A stretch of 36,355 bases of DNA, from contig NZ_JYJK01000075.1 of NCBI RefSeq assembly GCF_003263785.1, positions 1 through 36,355 of the forward strand. Reading direction: 5' to 3'. Below are positions 1 to 9,021 of this stretch, in pieces (the first letter of the stretch is position 1; each line of letters opens with the position of its first letter). Both the position numbers and the translations under genes were made by a program. The notes under the pieces are model-generated. The model saw only the letters and a list, made by a program, of their open reading frames with translations, made no database searches and was not told the origin of the DNA. Source of the DNA: Vibrio variabilis (lineage in GTDB: Bacteria > Pseudomonadota > Gammaproteobacteria > Enterobacterales > Vibrionaceae).

Positions 1-1
1 T

Positions 2-234
2 TGGGGCGGTATTGCAGCAGGTATTTTTGGTCAGCAGGCGTTTGGTGGTCTAGGGGGGTGAGCTTCGCCTCTCAATTGATAGGAACAGCAACTGGAATCG
101 TTGTTGCTGTGATTGGCGCCGGTCTAGTATATGGCATTCTAGATAAGCTCACAGGCTTGCGTTTATCTGAAGAAGATGAATACAAAGGCGCAGACTTGGC
201 GATTCATAAGATCTCAGCCACAAACGAAGACTAA
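2..234 (+). CDS. amt: Ammonium transporter (Amt family), 3' end, apparent frameshift
   Basis: This is the C-terminal part of an Amt/Mep/Rh ammonium channel, an inner-membrane protein that conducts ammonium; the 5' part lies outside the window. From base 2 the frame reads WGGIAAGIFGQQAFGGLGG and hits TGA. The frame from base 1 then carries VSFASQLIGTATGIVVAVIG, a last membrane span (VYGILDKLTGLRLS) and the charged tail ending HKISATNED. The two pieces join cleanly if the G run at 53-58 had seven G instead of six, giving GLGG-VSF as in Amt proteins. I take this as one gene with a one-base loss in a homopolymer, either a sequencing error or a slipped strand. The family call rests on the recognisable C-terminal segment only, because the ammonium-binding and His-pair regions are not visible. 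Confidence 0.8.
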   Translation, partial: GRYCSRYFWSAGVWWSRGVSFASQLIGTATGIVVAVIGAGLVYGILDKLTGLRLSEEDEYKGADLAIHKISATNED

Positions 235-294
235 TCCTATCTCAGTACTTCTAAGTTACTGAAATGCCATAGGGATTAGACCATGGTCTAATCC
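231..294. other. Competing inverted repeats after amt, including a perfect 22-bp palindrome
   Basis: Positions 273-294 form a perfect 22-bp palindrome whose left arm is GGATTAGACCA. The left half (269-279, ATAGGGATTAG) can also pair with CTAATCCTAT at 231-240, which overlaps the amt stop codon, with one bulged base. A smaller stem TCAGTA/TACTGA sits between them. The two long pairings are mutually exclusive. No T run follows, so it is not a standard terminator. It could be a weak terminator or mRNA-end structure for amt, or an operator ahead of cobB. Confidence 0.5.
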
Positions 295-365
295 TAATAC
301 TATTGATGTTATTCGTTCCATGTTACTCTTATTGGTACAACAATAAGTCAGCACAAGGAAGGTCT

Positions 366-1100
366 ATGAAGTTCCCCTATAAAAATGTCGTTGTTTTGAC
401 CGGTGCGGGTATTTCTGCGGAATCAGGTATTCAAACATTCCGTGCACAAGACGGACTTTGGGAAAACCACCGAATTGAGGACGTGGCCACGCCTGAAGGC
501 TTTGTACGGAATCCAGAGCTTGTCCAAAACTTTTATAATCAACGTCGCCGCAAGCTCCAACAGGAGTCCATCTTGCCTAATGCCGCACATATTGCGTTAG
601 GGAACCTTGAGAAAGAGTTAGACGGCACAGTGACAGTCATCACTCAGAATATTGATAACCTCCATGAGCGTGGCGGAAGTGAGAATATTATTCACATGCA
701 TGGTGAGCTGCTCAAAGCTCGCTGTGAAGAGTCTGGGCAGGTTATCGATACTAAAGACGATATCCTCACTGGCGATTTGTGCCATTGCTGCCAAATTCCT
801 TCGCAAATGAGACCACATATCGTTTGGTTTGGTGAGATGCCACTTCGAATGGGAGATATTTACGCCGCGATTGAGAAAGCCGATCTGTTTATTTCCATTG
901 GTACGTCTGGCGTAGTGTATCCAGCAGCGGGTTTTGTTCATGACGCTAAAATGCATGGCGCTCATACCATAGAGATTAATCTTGAGCCAAGCGCAGTACA
1001 GAGTGAATTTGAAGAGAAGCGTTATGGCAAGGCGAGCATCGAGGTGCCGAAGTTGGTCAAAGAGATTTTAGAGTTGCAGACTCAAGGTAATACCGCTTAA
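366..1100 (+). CDS. cobB: NAD-dependent protein deacylase CobB (sirtuin)
   Basis: A cytoplasmic sirtuin that removes acetyl and longer acyl groups from lysines, consuming NAD+. The 244-residue protein has the NAD-binding motif [10 protein letters not shown] (residues 13-22), [12 protein letters not shown] (93-104) and the catalytic His in HMHGEL (H112). A zinc-site cysteine lies in ARCEES and a CHCC cluster at about 139-142. Tyr57 and Arg60 in NFYNQRRR match the YxxR pair that lets class III sirtuins such as E. coli CobB act on succinyl-lysine. The open frame extends upstream to 303, but the ATG at 366 is preceded by AAGGAAGG at 355-362 and starts in register with the short E. coli form, so I chose it. 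It is monocistronic, closed by the terminator at 1124-1153. Confidence 0.95.
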   Translation: MKFPYKNVVVLTGAGISAESGIQTFRAQDGLWENHRIEDVATPEGFVRNPELVQNFYNQRRRKLQQESILPNAAHIALGNLEKELDGTVTVITQNIDNLHERGGSENIIHMHGELLKARCEESGQVIDTKDDILTGDLCHCCQIPSQMRPHIVWFGEMPLRMGDIYAAIEKADLFISIGTSGVVYPAAGFVHDAKMHGAHTIEINLEPSAVQSEFEEKRYGKASIEVPKLVKEILELQTQGNTA

Positions 1101-1123
1101 CGTCATTTCTGGTTTTCAAATAT

Positions 1124-1153
1124 AACAAAGCCCTCCAGTTGGAGGGCTTTGTT
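1124..1153. terminator. Bidirectional terminator between cobB and potD1
   Basis: A perfect 13-bp stem, AACAAAGCCCTCC / GGAGGGCTTTGTT, encloses the loop AGTT. It lies 23 bases after the cobB stop and 18 bases beyond the end of the convergent potD1. The A-rich left arm and T-containing right arm let it serve both directions. Confidence 0.85.
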
Positions 1154-1171
1154 CATAGGTCAGTACTGGAA

Positions 1172-2209
1172 TTAGTTATCAACTTTTAGCTTCTGGAAGT
1201 ACTCTTCGTAAAGCGCGCCAGCTTCACCAACTTCGTCTTGCCATGTACCCGAGTCCATCACTTTTTGAGGTGGGAACACGTTTGGATCTTCAGCAAATTC
1301 TTTTGGTAGTAGTGGGTAAGCTGTTTTCACTGGTGTTGGGTAACCAATTTCCACCGCAATTTTCGCAGCATTTTCTGGGCGAAGTAGGAAGTCAATCATC
1401 TTGTGAGCGGCTTCGGTATTTTTCGCGCCAGATGGGATCGCTAGGCTATCCATCCAGAAAATCGTACCTTTTTCAGGCCATACGATTTCGATAGAAGCGC
1501 CTTCCTGGCGAGCCATGTAAGCTGAACCATTCCAAAGCATACCCAGTGACACTTCGCCAGCTAGATATGGGTTAGCTGGGAAATCTGAGTTGAACACCAA
1601 TACGTTTGGAACCAGCTTTCGAAGCTCGTCGTATGCCGCTTTGATTTCATCTGGATTAGTGGTGTTTGGTGAGTAACCAAGCTTGGTTAGTGCGATGTGG
1701 AATACTTCACGTGAGTCATCCATCATCATCAGTTGACCTTCCCATTGCGGATCCCACAGATCACCCCATGAGCTAACTGCTGAGCGGTCTAGCATGTCTG
1801 TATTGATACCAATACCGGTTGCGCCCCAAATATAAGGAATCGAGAATTTGTTGTCTGGGTCAAAAGGCTTGTCTAGATAGTTTGGATCCAGATCTTGGTA
1901 GTGAGCAAGCTTTTCTTTGTCGATCTCTTGAAGCATGCCTTCTTTACGCATCTTAGAGACGAAATAGGTAGAAGGAACTACGAGATCGTAGCCAGAGCCT
2001 TGCGTTTTTAATTTCGCATACATGCTCTCATTTGATTCGTAAGTCGAATAGATGACTTTAATGCCGGTTTCTTTCGTAAAGTCTTCTAGTACTTCGCTAG
2101 GAATGTATTCAGACCAGTTGTAGAAGTAAAGTTCTTCGTTGGCTGCAAACGCCGGGGTAGTGAAGAGAGTCGCCGCACATAGTGCGCCTGCATACAATTT
2201 GCTTTTCAT
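1172..2209 (-). CDS. potD: Spermidine/putrescine-binding periplasmic protein PotD, copy 1
   Basis: The solute-binding subunit of the PotABCD polyamine ABC importer, which delivers spermidine/putrescine to PotB/PotC. The ATG at 2209 gives 345 residues, starting MKSKLYAGALCAATLFTT with a likely signal-peptidase site after PAFA. The mature part begins NEELYFYNWSEYIP, the typical PotD start, and carries TKETGIKVIYSTYESNE. The start is supported by GGAAA just upstream; longer upstream starts would ruin the signal peptide. It is closely related to the second copy at 2450-3484 (same length and motifs), so the two arose by duplication. A terminator (2404-2431) separates it from the main operon, and an FNR-like site lies about 100 bases upstream, so it is probably transcribed separately. 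Confidence 0.93.
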   Translation of the reverse strand: MKSKLYAGALCAATLFTTPAFAANEELYFYNWSEYIPSEVLEDFTKETGIKVIYSTYESNESMYAKLKTQGSGYDLVVPSTYFVSKMRKEGMLQEIDKEKLAHYQDLDPNYLDKPFDPDNKFSIPYIWGATGIGINTDMLDRSAVSSWGDLWDPQWEGQLMMMDDSREVFHIALTKLGYSPNTTNPDEIKAAYDELRKLVPNVLVFNSDFPANPYLAGEVSLGMLWNGSAYMARQEGASIEIVWPEKGTIFWMDSLAIPSGAKNTEAAHKMIDFLLRPENAAKIAVEIGYPTPVKTAYPLLPKEFAEDPNVFPPQKVMDSGTWQDEVGEAGALYEEYFQKLKVDN

Positions 2210-2305
2210 TACTTTTCCGTTTGTATTGGTAAACAAAGAGTCTCTAAGAGACATGACGATATGGGAAAGTAGGGCTTCCCACACTACTTTGCACGCCATC
2301 ATTAT

Positions 2306-2319
2306 TTGATGTGCATCAC
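2306..2319 (-). promoter_or_regulatory. FNR-like (or CRP-like) site upstream of potD1
   Basis: TTGAT-GTGC-ATCAC matches the FNR consensus TTGAT-N4-ATCAA at 9 of 10 defined positions. It is centred about 103 bases before the potD1 ATG. The TGATG/CATCACA arms also loosely resemble a CRP half-site pair. This suggests anaerobic or global control of the solo potD. Confidence 0.45.
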
Positions 2320-2403
2320 AACATTATATCAGCCAATGATTGAATACTCTATGTCGGAGTTTACAAAAATTAAACGTTTAGAAGGATATAGAAAGTCACC
2401 CAT

Positions 2404-2431
2404 AAAAAAAGGTGGCTGCTGCCACCTTTTT
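2404..2431 (-). terminator. Terminator of the potABCD operon
   Basis: An 11-bp stem AAAAAGGTGGC / GCCACCTTTTT with a 4-base loop. Read leftwards it follows potD2 by about 18 bases and ends in seven T residues. It isolates potD2 from potD1. Confidence 0.85.
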
Positions 2432-2449
2432 GAACCGAATAAGTAAAGA

Positions 2450-3484
2450 TTACTGACCCGCTTTTAGTTTTAGGAAATAATCTTCGTAAACGACTGTGCT
2501 GTCGCCAACCGCATCTTGCCACTCTACGCGATCCAAATCTTCTTGAGATGGGAACAGAGCAGGGCTGTCTTTAAACTTCTCGTTTGACGCTTTTACCGCT
2601 GTTAGGTAACCGGTGTCGCGAGAAATTTGCTCAGCGATTTCAGGGCGAAGCAAAAAGTCGATCATCTTGTGTGCTGCATCAACGTTTTCAGCACCTGAGC
2701 TGATCGCGAAGTTGTCTACCCAACCAATACCGCCTTCTTTCGGGAAAACAAGTTTAATGGGTAGACCTTCATTTTGAGCAGCAGCCGCTGAGCCATTCCA
2801 AAGCATACCTAGGCCTACTTCGCCAGACATGTATGGTGCACCAGGGTTGTCTGAATTAAACACTAATACGTTTGGCATGAGCTTTTGCAGTTCTGCGTAA
2901 GCTTCGTCAATTTGTGCTTTGTCAGTCGTGTTACCAGAGTAGCCTAATTTACGTAGCGCGATATGGAACACTTCACGAGTGTCATCCATCATCATTAACT
3001 GGCCTTCTAGCTCGGGCTTCCACAAATCAGCCCAGCTTGTAAACTCTTCAGGGTCATACATGTCTGTATTGACTGCTAGACCGGTGATCGCAACAACGTG
3101 TGGAATAGAGTAGTCGTTGTTTGGATCGTATGGTTTGTCTAGGTAGTTTGCGTCGAGGTTGCTAAAGTTCGATAGCTTTGATTTATCGATTTTTTGTAGC
3201 ATACCTTCATCACGCATTTTCGCTACGAAGTAGGTCGATGGAACGACAAGATCATAGCCTTTATTGTGCGTTTTTAGCTTTGCATACAAGGTTTCGTTTG
3301 ACTCATATGTTGAGTAGATCACCTTGATGCCAGTTTCTTTGGTAAATTGCTCTAGGATATTACTGTTGATGTAAGGCCCCCAGTTCATAAATACCAATTC
3401 TTTATCTTCTTTTGCACTAGCTGCTCCAGATAGAAGAGAAAGTGCACATGCACTACCAGCTAAAAAAGTAGCCCATTTTTTCAT
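2450..3484 (-). CDS. potD: Spermidine/putrescine-binding periplasmic protein PotD, copy 2
   Basis: The binding protein of the adjacent PotABC importer. The ATG at 3484 gives 344 residues, with signal peptide MKKWATFLAGSACALSLLSG cleaved about after AASA. The mature protein starts KEDKELVFMNWGPYINSN and has the family segment IKVIYSTYESNETLYAKL. TTTGGAG upstream supports this start; the frame extends to 3553 only through non-signal-like sequence. It is last in potA-potB-potC-potD2, 94 bases after potC, and ends at a strong terminator. It differs from copy 1 across the sugar-binding-protein-like cleft (for example IPHVVAITGLAVNTD here against IPYIWGATGIGINTD), which may mean different polyamine preference. 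That last point is inference. Confidence 0.93.
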   Translation of the reverse strand: MKKWATFLAGSACALSLLSGAASAKEDKELVFMNWGPYINSNILEQFTKETGIKVIYSTYESNETLYAKLKTHNKGYDLVVPSTYFVAKMRDEGMLQKIDKSKLSNFSNLDANYLDKPYDPNNDYSIPHVVAITGLAVNTDMYDPEEFTSWADLWKPELEGQLMMMDDTREVFHIALRKLGYSGNTTDKAQIDEAYAELQKLMPNVLVFNSDNPGAPYMSGEVGLGMLWNGSAAAAQNEGLPIKLVFPKEGGIGWVDNFAISSGAENVDAAHKMIDFLLRPEIAEQISRDTGYLTAVKASNEKFKDSPALFPSQEDLDRVEWQDAVGDSTVVYEDYFLKLKAGQ

Positions 3485-3578
3485 TGACGTTAGCTCCAAA
3501 ACAAACGCTGCCTTTAAGGCATAGATAGAAAAAGAGCAGAATGACAACGCCATTCTGCTCCATTAGTAAAATAGCGGT

Positions 3579-4349
3579 TTACTCAACCTTTTCTCTTGCC
3601 AGTAATTGTGAGGTCACAACCAAGATAAGAGAGACAATTAGCATAATGGTCGCAAGGGCATTCACTTCTGGTGAAATACCAACTTTGACCATTGAGTAAA
3701 TCTTAAGTGGCAGAATCTCGTACGTTGGACCTGTCACAAAAGAACTCACAATCACATCATCCAGCGATAGTGTGAATGACAATAGCCAACCTGCCGCAAC
3801 TGCCGGTTTGGCCAGTGGCAATATAATCTGCTTCAGAATTGTCCATTCACCAGCACCAAGATCCTTCGCCGCTTCAAGCATTTTGACATCGAAGCCTTTT
3901 AAACGGCTATACACAGTCACAACCACGAACGGCAAACAGAATGTAATGTGTGCAATCAACAAACTAAAGAAGCCAAGTTGAGCACCAAGCACCAAGAAAA
4001 TCGCTAATAACGAAATGGCCATAACAATATCTGGTGACATCATTACAATAAAGAGTAGGCCACTTACAGCGCCTTTGCCCTTAAACTGGTAACGGAACAG
4101 TGCAACCGCGGTTAAGCTACCAATAATGGTTGCAGCGGTTGCCGAAAACACAGCGACGTTGAGCGAGTGCCAAGCGGCTTGCATTAAGCTGTCGTTGTTA
4201 ACCAGAGCGTCGTACCACTTGGTCGTAAAGCCGCCCCATTTCATGCCAAATTTGTTGGCATTGAATGAGTTAGCGATCAAAACAATGATCGGTAGATACA
4301 AGAACGCGTACACTACCGTCATAAAACTAAATCTTACAGCGCGTCCCAT
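3579..4349 (-). CDS. potC: Polyamine ABC transporter permease PotC
   Basis: One of two inner-membrane permeases of the spermidine/putrescine importer. It has 256 residues with six predicted membrane spans. The binding-protein-dependent transport loop EAAKDLGAGEWTILKQIILP contacts the PotA ATPase. The C-terminal segment LSLDDVIVSSFVTGPTYEILPL is typical of PotC. The start ATG overlaps the potB stop by one base (TAATG), so the two are translationally coupled. Nothing is missing relative to the family. Confidence 0.95.
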   Translation of the reverse strand: MGRAVRFSFMTVVYAFLYLPIIVLIANSFNANKFGMKWGGFTTKWYDALVNNDSLMQAAWHSLNVAVFSATAATIIGSLTAVALFRYQFKGKGAVSGLLFIVMMSPDIVMAISLLAIFLVLGAQLGFFSLLIAHITFCLPFVVVTVYSRLKGFDVKMLEAAKDLGAGEWTILKQIILPLAKPAVAAGWLLSFTLSLDDVIVSSFVTGPTYEILPLKIYSMVKVGISPEVNALATIMLIVSLILVVTSQLLAREKVE

Positions 4350-5206
4350 TATTCGAGCTCCACTTTACGGTTTAAGAGCTTGCCTGCACGGTAGTAGGCA
4401 TACAACATCACAGCCATCGCGGCGGTGAGGGCAATACTCGTCGCTGCGCCAAACGGCCAATCACGAGCATTCAATATTTGACTCTTAATCACGTTACCAA
4501 TCAGAAGGTTCTTCGCGCCGCCTAATAGGTCAGCAATATAGAACATACCAAGTGCTGGAAGTAGCACGAGTAAACACCCGCCGATAATACCTGGCATAGT
4601 CAATGGCAAGATCACTTTCGTTAGTGTTTGCCACTTGTTCGCACCAAGGTCGCGTGCGGCTTCAATATACGTACCGTCTAACTTCTCAATCGCTGAATAA
4701 AGCGGGAGAATCATGAAAGGCAGTAGGATATATACTAAGCCGATCATAACCGCAGTTTCGGTGTACATAATGCGCAAAGGCTTATCGATGATGTCTAATG
4801 CCAACAAGCTCTTGTTTAAGATGCCTTGAGTACCCAAAACAATCTTCAAACCATAGGTACGGATTAAAGAGTTAGTCCAGAAAGGGACTATCACCAAGAA
4901 CAGCATAAACGGACGCCATTTCTCTGGCATCTTCGCTACGATATACGCAAATGGATAACCAACCACTAAACAGATAAAGGTTGCCACGATCGCCATGTAG
5001 AACGAGTGGAATAAGACCTTAGCGTATAGCGGGTCGAGTAAACGTGCGTAGTTCTCGAGTGTGAACGTCATTTCAATCAGGTTAGCTTCGTCTCGAGTTA
5101 GGAAGCTTGTACCAATGATCATCACATTTGGGATCAGTACGAATAGTACTAACCAGCCGACAATCAGAGTGATAATGGCGTTCTGTAGATTAAACTTCTT
5201 GCTCAT
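4349..5206 (-). CDS. potB: Polyamine ABC transporter permease PotB
   Basis: The second permease, 285 residues, about six membrane spans. The first ([20 protein letters not shown]) follows a short cytoplasmic start. The ATPase-contacting loop is [20 protein letters not shown], and [14 protein letters not shown] is a conserved PotB segment. Its start lies 17 bases inside the end of potA and its stop is shared with the potC start, a tight operon order identical to E. coli potABCD. Confidence 0.95.
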   Translation of the reverse strand: MSKKFNLQNAIITLIVGWLVLFVLIPNVMIIGTSFLTRDEANLIEMTFTLENYARLLDPLYAKVLFHSFYMAIVATFICLVVGYPFAYIVAKMPEKWRPFMLFLVIVPFWTNSLIRTYGLKIVLGTQGILNKSLLALDIIDKPLRIMYTETAVMIGLVYILLPFMILPLYSAIEKLDGTYIEAARDLGANKWQTLTKVILPLTMPGIIGGCLLVLLPALGMFYIADLLGGAKNLLIGNVIKSQILNARDWPFGAATSIALTAAMAVMLYAYYRAGKLLNRKVELE

Positions 5207-6305
5207 CTTTTAGCACCACTTCCCAGCTTTCAACCCAAGTAACGGCTACCTTTTGACCTAGCGAGTGGTCGACATCTGGATCGTCTTCGTTAAAGAATTC
5301 ACTCACCATTACACGCATACCAGATTCAAGTTCTACGACAGAATCTAGCGTCATACCTTTATAGGTGCGCTCTGCTACGTGGCCAACGATGCCTTTATTT
5401 TCAGATTCTTTGATCTCTTCGATACGCAAATCTTCTGGGCGAAGCAATACTTGAAGCTTTTCACCAGATTCAAACGCTTTGTCGTAGTAAACGATGCTCT
5501 TCTGACCTTCGATTTCGGCATTGATACGTTTGTCGTCAATGCGGTCGATTGCCGTAGCGTTAAACACGTTAATCTCGCCAATGAAACGAGCGACGAACAA
5601 GTTTTTAGGCTCTTCGTAGATTTCGCGAGGAGAACCGTCTTGCTCGATCACACCGTCGCGCATCACGATGATACGATCCGACATCGACAGTGCTTCTTCT
5701 TGGTCGTGGGTAACGAAGATAAAGGTAATACCCAGTTGGCGCTGAAGCTGCTTGAGCTCAATCTGCATTTGCTTACGCAGTTTGTAGTCAAGTGCAGACA
5801 GAGATTCGTCCAACAGTAGAACCTTTGGCTTGTTCACTACAGCGCGGGCAATCGCAATACGTTGCTGCTGACCACCAGAAAGCTGGTGAGGTTTACGCTG
5901 AGCCATTTTCTCTAGGCGTACCATTTTCAACGCTTCTAGAACGCGAGGCTCTATTTCAGCGTTTGGCACTTTTTGCATACGCAAACCAAATGCCACGTTT
6001 TCGAAAACGGTCATATGAGGGAAGAGGGCATAGCTCTGGAAAACAGTATTGACGTGTCTCTGTTCAGCAGGGACTTCCGTTACATCTTGGCCAGCGAGAT
6101 TGAGTCTACCACTGTCGACGGTTTCAAAACCGGCGATCATTCTTAGTACTGTAGTCTTACCGCAACCCGAAGGACCCAAAATAGTGAGAAACTCACCATG
6201 ATTAACGTTTAAGTTAAGATTTGCGATGATTTCCTTACCATCGAAACTTTTACTCACACCAGCAAGCTGTACGACTGGTGTTCCTTCTGAATGTTTAGCG
6301 TTCAA
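5190..6305 (-). CDS. potA: Polyamine ABC transporter ATPase PotA
   Basis: The ATPase that powers PotBC. It shows Walker [11 protein letters not shown]-loop [10 protein letters not shown], signature LSGGQQQR, Walker [14 protein letters not shown] and H-loop FVTHDQEE. After the nucleotide domain comes a regulatory C-terminal domain ([12 protein letters not shown], then [15 protein letters not shown] and [15 protein letters not shown]), as in E. coli PotA. The start is uncertain. An ATG at 6359 is open but has no good ribosome site and adds residues ([14 protein letters not shown]) that do not look like PotA. A TTG at 6305 begins near the family's usual N-terminus and has GAGGTGGAG 12 bases upstream, so I prefer it (371 residues). 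It is first gene of the operon. Confidence 0.92.
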   Translation of the reverse strand: MNAKHSEGTPVVQLAGVSKSFDGKEIIANLNLNVNHGEFLTILGPSGCGKTTVLRMIAGFETVDSGRLNLAGQDVTEVPAEQRHVNTVFQSYALFPHMTVFENVAFGLRMQKVPNAEIEPRVLEALKMVRLEKMAQRKPHQLSGGQQQRIAIARAVVNKPKVLLLDESLSALDYKLRKQMQIELKQLQRQLGITFIFVTHDQEEALSMSDRIIVMRDGVIEQDGSPREIYEEPKNLFVARFIGEINVFNATAIDRIDDKRINAEIEGQKSIVYYDKAFESGEKLQVLLRPEDLRIEEIKESENKGIVGHVAERTYKGMTLDSVVELESGMRVMVSEFFNEDDPDVDHSLGQKVAVTWVESWEVVLKDEQEV

Positions 6306-6570
6306 CGTCTGTTTTTCTCCACCTCGGCCGGAATTTGAGCGGCCAGTTGCTATACACATTTAAGGCGCGCATCATAATCACCAATTGGGTGAAATCAAAG
6401 CATTTTCTTATCCCGAAACGAAAAAATTTTGCAGGTAAAACTAAACATTATTTACCATACTAGGTTTAGAGCGCGTCGAGTTGAATATTTTGCCTTATCA
6501 ATTGGTTAATTATCACCCAAAAAGACCGAAAAGCAAGGTGATAACAGTGATAAAACAATCTCGTTACCGC

Positions 6571-6576
6571 TATAAT
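6571..6576 (+). promoter_or_regulatory. Possible -10 element for the 6633 gene
   Basis: A perfect TATAAT lies 57 bases before the ATG at 6633, in the 327-bp divergent region between potA and the membrane protein gene. No good -35 is visible at 16-18 bp spacing. The rest of 6306-6632 is AT-rich with no recognisable gene or RNA. Confidence 0.4.
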
Positions 6577-6632
6577 GTCGCAGCCTTTTCAACGAAGAAA
6601 TGTACTCGTATAGAGTGTCACTTGGAAAACAT

Positions 6633-7481
6633 ATGAAAAACGATTTTGAAAGAGACTTCAATTTAGGTGGCTCAATTGAGCGCGCTATCTCAGGGAAATA
6701 TGACCTCAAGGCTGGGGCTGTGTTCCAAGAAGCGTGGCAGCACACCATCAAGCATTTTTTGTCTTTCTCTCCAGCAATTATTGCCCTCATTTTTGTGCAA
6801 GTGGGTATTTTTTATATCGCACTGCAACTACAGCTCGGCGATCCATCCGTTATCTTGCAAGCGTTCCAAGACCCTAGCTTACTAGATCAGAGCATTTTTC
6901 AGGCTATTTTTGTTGCTAACTTTAGTTATGAAGTGGTGAGTGCACCTGTATTCGCGGGTATCTCGCTAATGGCGATGAGCCACGCAGCAGGCTTAACCAC
7001 GAAAACCAGACACATCGGCAAAGGTCTACAGTTTACCGTACCTGTTATTATCGCTACGCTTTTTAGCTTGATGTTGCAAGGCGTGGTGAGCATGATTTTG
7101 CCATTCCTTTCCATGTATCTATCTCTTGCATTTAGCCAATCTATATTGCTCATTTGTGAGAAAAAAGTTCCGCCACTGCAGTCTTTGTTGTTATCGCTGC
7201 GTGCGGTAAACAAGAAGATTTTCGTACTGGCAGGTATCTACACCTTAGTGATGTTAATGTTCATTGTCGGCGCGATGTTCTACGGTATTGGCCTTATCTT
7301 TGTATTGCCATTTTTCTTCCATGTAAAAGGCATTGTTTATCGCGAAATGTTTGGTATCACCCTAAAGATTGTTGCCACTGAAGATAATGGCTCAAACGAT
7401 TCTGGTAACGACGACAACGACAATACCCCTCCAAGAAACGACGATAAGCCTAATAAGAACCCTGAGGTATTTGATGCGTAG
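6633..7481 (+). CDS. Multi-span inner-membrane protein of unknown function
   Basis: I do not recognise a named family with confidence. From the ATG at 6633 the product is 282 residues. A short cytoplasmic head (MKNDFERDFNLGGSIE) is followed by about six hydrophobic segments, including LSFSPAIIALIFVQVGIFYI, FTVPVIIATLFSLMLQGVV and IYTLVMLMFIVGAMFYGIG. The tail is very rich in Asn/Asp (DNGSNDSGNDDNDNTPPRND). The general layout, repeated pairs of spans with an amphipathic loop containing LLLSLRAV, recalls YciC/DUF975-type proteins, but that is only a resemblance. A second start at 6600 is possible. It overlaps the next gene by 8 bases (ATGCGTAG), so the two are probably co-translated, which suggests an envelope role. 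Confidence 0.75.
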   Translation: MKNDFERDFNLGGSIERAISGKYDLKAGAVFQEAWQHTIKHFLSFSPAIIALIFVQVGIFYIALQLQLGDPSVILQAFQDPSLLDQSIFQAIFVANFSYEVVSAPVFAGISLMAMSHAAGLTTKTRHIGKGLQFTVPVIIATLFSLMLQGVVSMILPFLSMYLSLAFSQSILLICEKKVPPLQSLLLSLRAVNKKIFVLAGIYTLVMLMFIVGAMFYGIGLIFVLPFFFHVKGIVYREMFGITLKIVATEDNGSNDSGNDDNDNTPPRNDDKPNKNPEVFDA

Positions 7482-8268
7482 TTCGCATAAATTTCTTTCA
7501 ATCGCTGCGCTCCTGACTGGGAGCGCTTTTTTGTTCCTTTCGGAAAAATCCGCCGACGAAAGTGAAGAAGAAACCATTACCTTACCTTCTATTGCGGAAG
7601 AAAAGCCCGACATCGCAAGCATTACGGACACCAATCAGAAGAAGCAGACGTTTTTTGACTATTTACGACCTGGAATCGCCATTGAAAACGCGCGAATAGA
7701 AAAAGAGCGCAGACGATTACTTAGCATTAGACACGCACTGGATGAGCAGTCTCTGACGAGTGAACAACAAGCCACAGCAAAACGCCTCGGTAAACTCTAT
7801 TCACTAGAGCCAACTGAGGTTAGCTACGACTGGGTCGAAGCCATGCTTGAAAGGGTTGATGTCCTGCCTGAAGCATTGGTGTTAACGCAAGCGGCCAACG
7901 AGTCTGCATGGGGAACATCGCGTTTCGCTAATGAGGCTAACAACTATTTTGGTCAGTGGTGTTATACGAAGGGGTGCGGCCTTGTACCGTTGAAACGCAG
8001 TGAAGGAATGTCGCATGAAGTGGCCAAGTTCAGCTCACCCCAGCAATCTATCCATGGCTATTTTATGAATGTGAATCGCAACAGAGCGTATCAAGAGTTG
8101 CGTGATATCCGTGCTGGGATTCGTGAACGAGGCGAAGATTTGCTGTCAGAGACGGCTGCACTGGAACTTACTAATGGATTACTGCGTTATTCGGAGCGGG
8201 GTGAGGCATACGTCAAAGACCTGCAAGCCATGATTCGACATAATGACCAGTTCTGGACAACACAATAA
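7474..8268 (+). CDS. bax: Bax-like glucosaminidase (peptidoglycan-active)
   Basis: The 264-residue protein starts with a hydrophobic N-terminus (KFLSIAALLTGSAFLFL), either a signal or an anchor. A charged linker with KEKRRR-type helix follows, then a glucosaminidase-like domain from about residue 100 to the end. The likely catalytic Glu is E143 in TQAANESAWGTSRFA, followed by the family segment NNYFGQWCYTKGCGLVP and later SIHGYFMNVNRNRAY. This matches E. coli Bax, a predicted endo-beta-N-acetylglucosaminidase acting on peptidoglycan in the periplasm. The ATG at 7474 has TGAGG upstream and overlaps the preceding gene; a longer frame from 7369 is a shadow. The gene symbol is by resemblance. Confidence 0.85.
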   Translation: MRSSHKFLSIAALLTGSAFLFLSEKSADESEEETITLPSIAEEKPDIASITDTNQKKQTFFDYLRPGIAIENARIEKERRRLLSIRHALDEQSLTSEQQATAKRLGKLYSLEPTEVSYDWVEAMLERVDVLPEALVLTQAANESAWGTSRFANEANNYFGQWCYTKGCGLVPLKRSEGMSHEVAKFSSPQQSIHGYFMNVNRNRAYQELRDIRAGIRERGEDLLSETAALELTNGLLRYSERGEAYVKDLQAMIRHNDQFWTTQ

Positions 8269-8285
8269 TAATCAAAGAATTAAAC

Positions 8286-8942
8286 ATGAAAGTAGTAAAG
8301 TTAGCCCTTTTAGGTTTTGCCGCAGCCACGTTTGCGGTTCCTACTCTTGCCCAAGAGTACATGTTCACCTATTCAAAGTTGTTTTCTCAAATGAAGAACA
8401 ATGCCAAAGAAGGGCATGAAGACGTCAAAGTGGCCTTCTTCTTTGTCGATGCGGACTCAAAAACATTGTGTCCTATCGAAAAAGCGTGGATGGAGAAAGA
8501 GGAGCACTATGAAGAATTGCCAGCTAGTCCAATTAATGAGCTCGTGGTACCACTAGATAACAACCTTAAATCAGCGAACCCGTTGGTATTTGTTCATACA
8601 CCACAAGATCAACGCTGTGACTTCTCTATGGTGGTGATGACGACAGAACCAATGTCAGGCAAAGTACCTTATGCAGAAGTCGAAAAACTATTACCACAAA
8701 TGCAAGTGATGCTAGAAGATCTTGGCGGCATGTTTGCTAGTTGGTTCACGCCTGATGTTGAGGGCATCACTCTGGAGTTTGCGCCTGATCTAGAAGGTGT
8801 GATTTCTTTTTCAGATGGTACTTCAGTCGCATTGGAAAACGGCAAAGCTCAAGTGCGCCTAAGTGACATCGGCGAGGGTGGTTACATGACACTTCCCGGT
8901 GAGACAGTTCGTATCCTACCTTACCTTCCTGGCGCGAAGTAA
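8286..8942 (+). CDS. Secreted DUF2987-like protein
   Basis: A 218-residue protein with a clear signal peptide (MKVVKLALLGFAAATFAVPT, cleavage about after LA, mature QEYMFTYSKLFSQMKNN). The N-terminal mature segment FTYSKLFSQMKNNAKEGHED is what I recall for DUF2987, a family of unknown function in Vibrionaceae/Shewanellaceae. Two cysteines (LCPIEK and QRCDF) could form a periplasmic disulfide. No catalytic motif is visible. It follows the bax-like gene by 17 bases and is probably in the same transcript, ending at the hairpin at 8964-8996. Confidence 0.8.
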   Translation: MKVVKLALLGFAAATFAVPTLAQEYMFTYSKLFSQMKNNAKEGHEDVKVAFFFVDADSKTLCPIEKAWMEKEEHYEELPASPINELVVPLDNNLKSANPLVFVHTPQDQRCDFSMVVMTTEPMSGKVPYAEVEKLLPQMQVMLEDLGGMFASWFTPDVEGITLEFAPDLEGVISFSDGTSVALENGKAQVRLSDIGEGGYMTLPGETVRILPYLPGAK

Positions 8943-8963
8943 GCCTTCATATCTCTCAAGAAT

Positions 8964-8996
8964 TGTTTGACTCCCAATCGAAAGGGGTCAAACAAC
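8964..8996 (+). terminator. Hairpin terminator after the DUF2987-like gene
   Basis: TTGTTTGACTCCC pairs with GGGGTCAAACAA around an 8-base loop, with one bulge. It lies 21 bases after the stop and is followed by a T-rich stretch (CCATTTAATCTTT). Confidence 0.65.
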
Positions 8997-9021
8997 CATT
9001 TAATCTTTATTAAAAAGCTCG

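Noticed and set aside
2210..2302. Longer potD1 start at 2302
   Set aside because: It would place 31 residues before a clear signal peptide; the ATG at 2209 has a ribosome site and the expected signal start.
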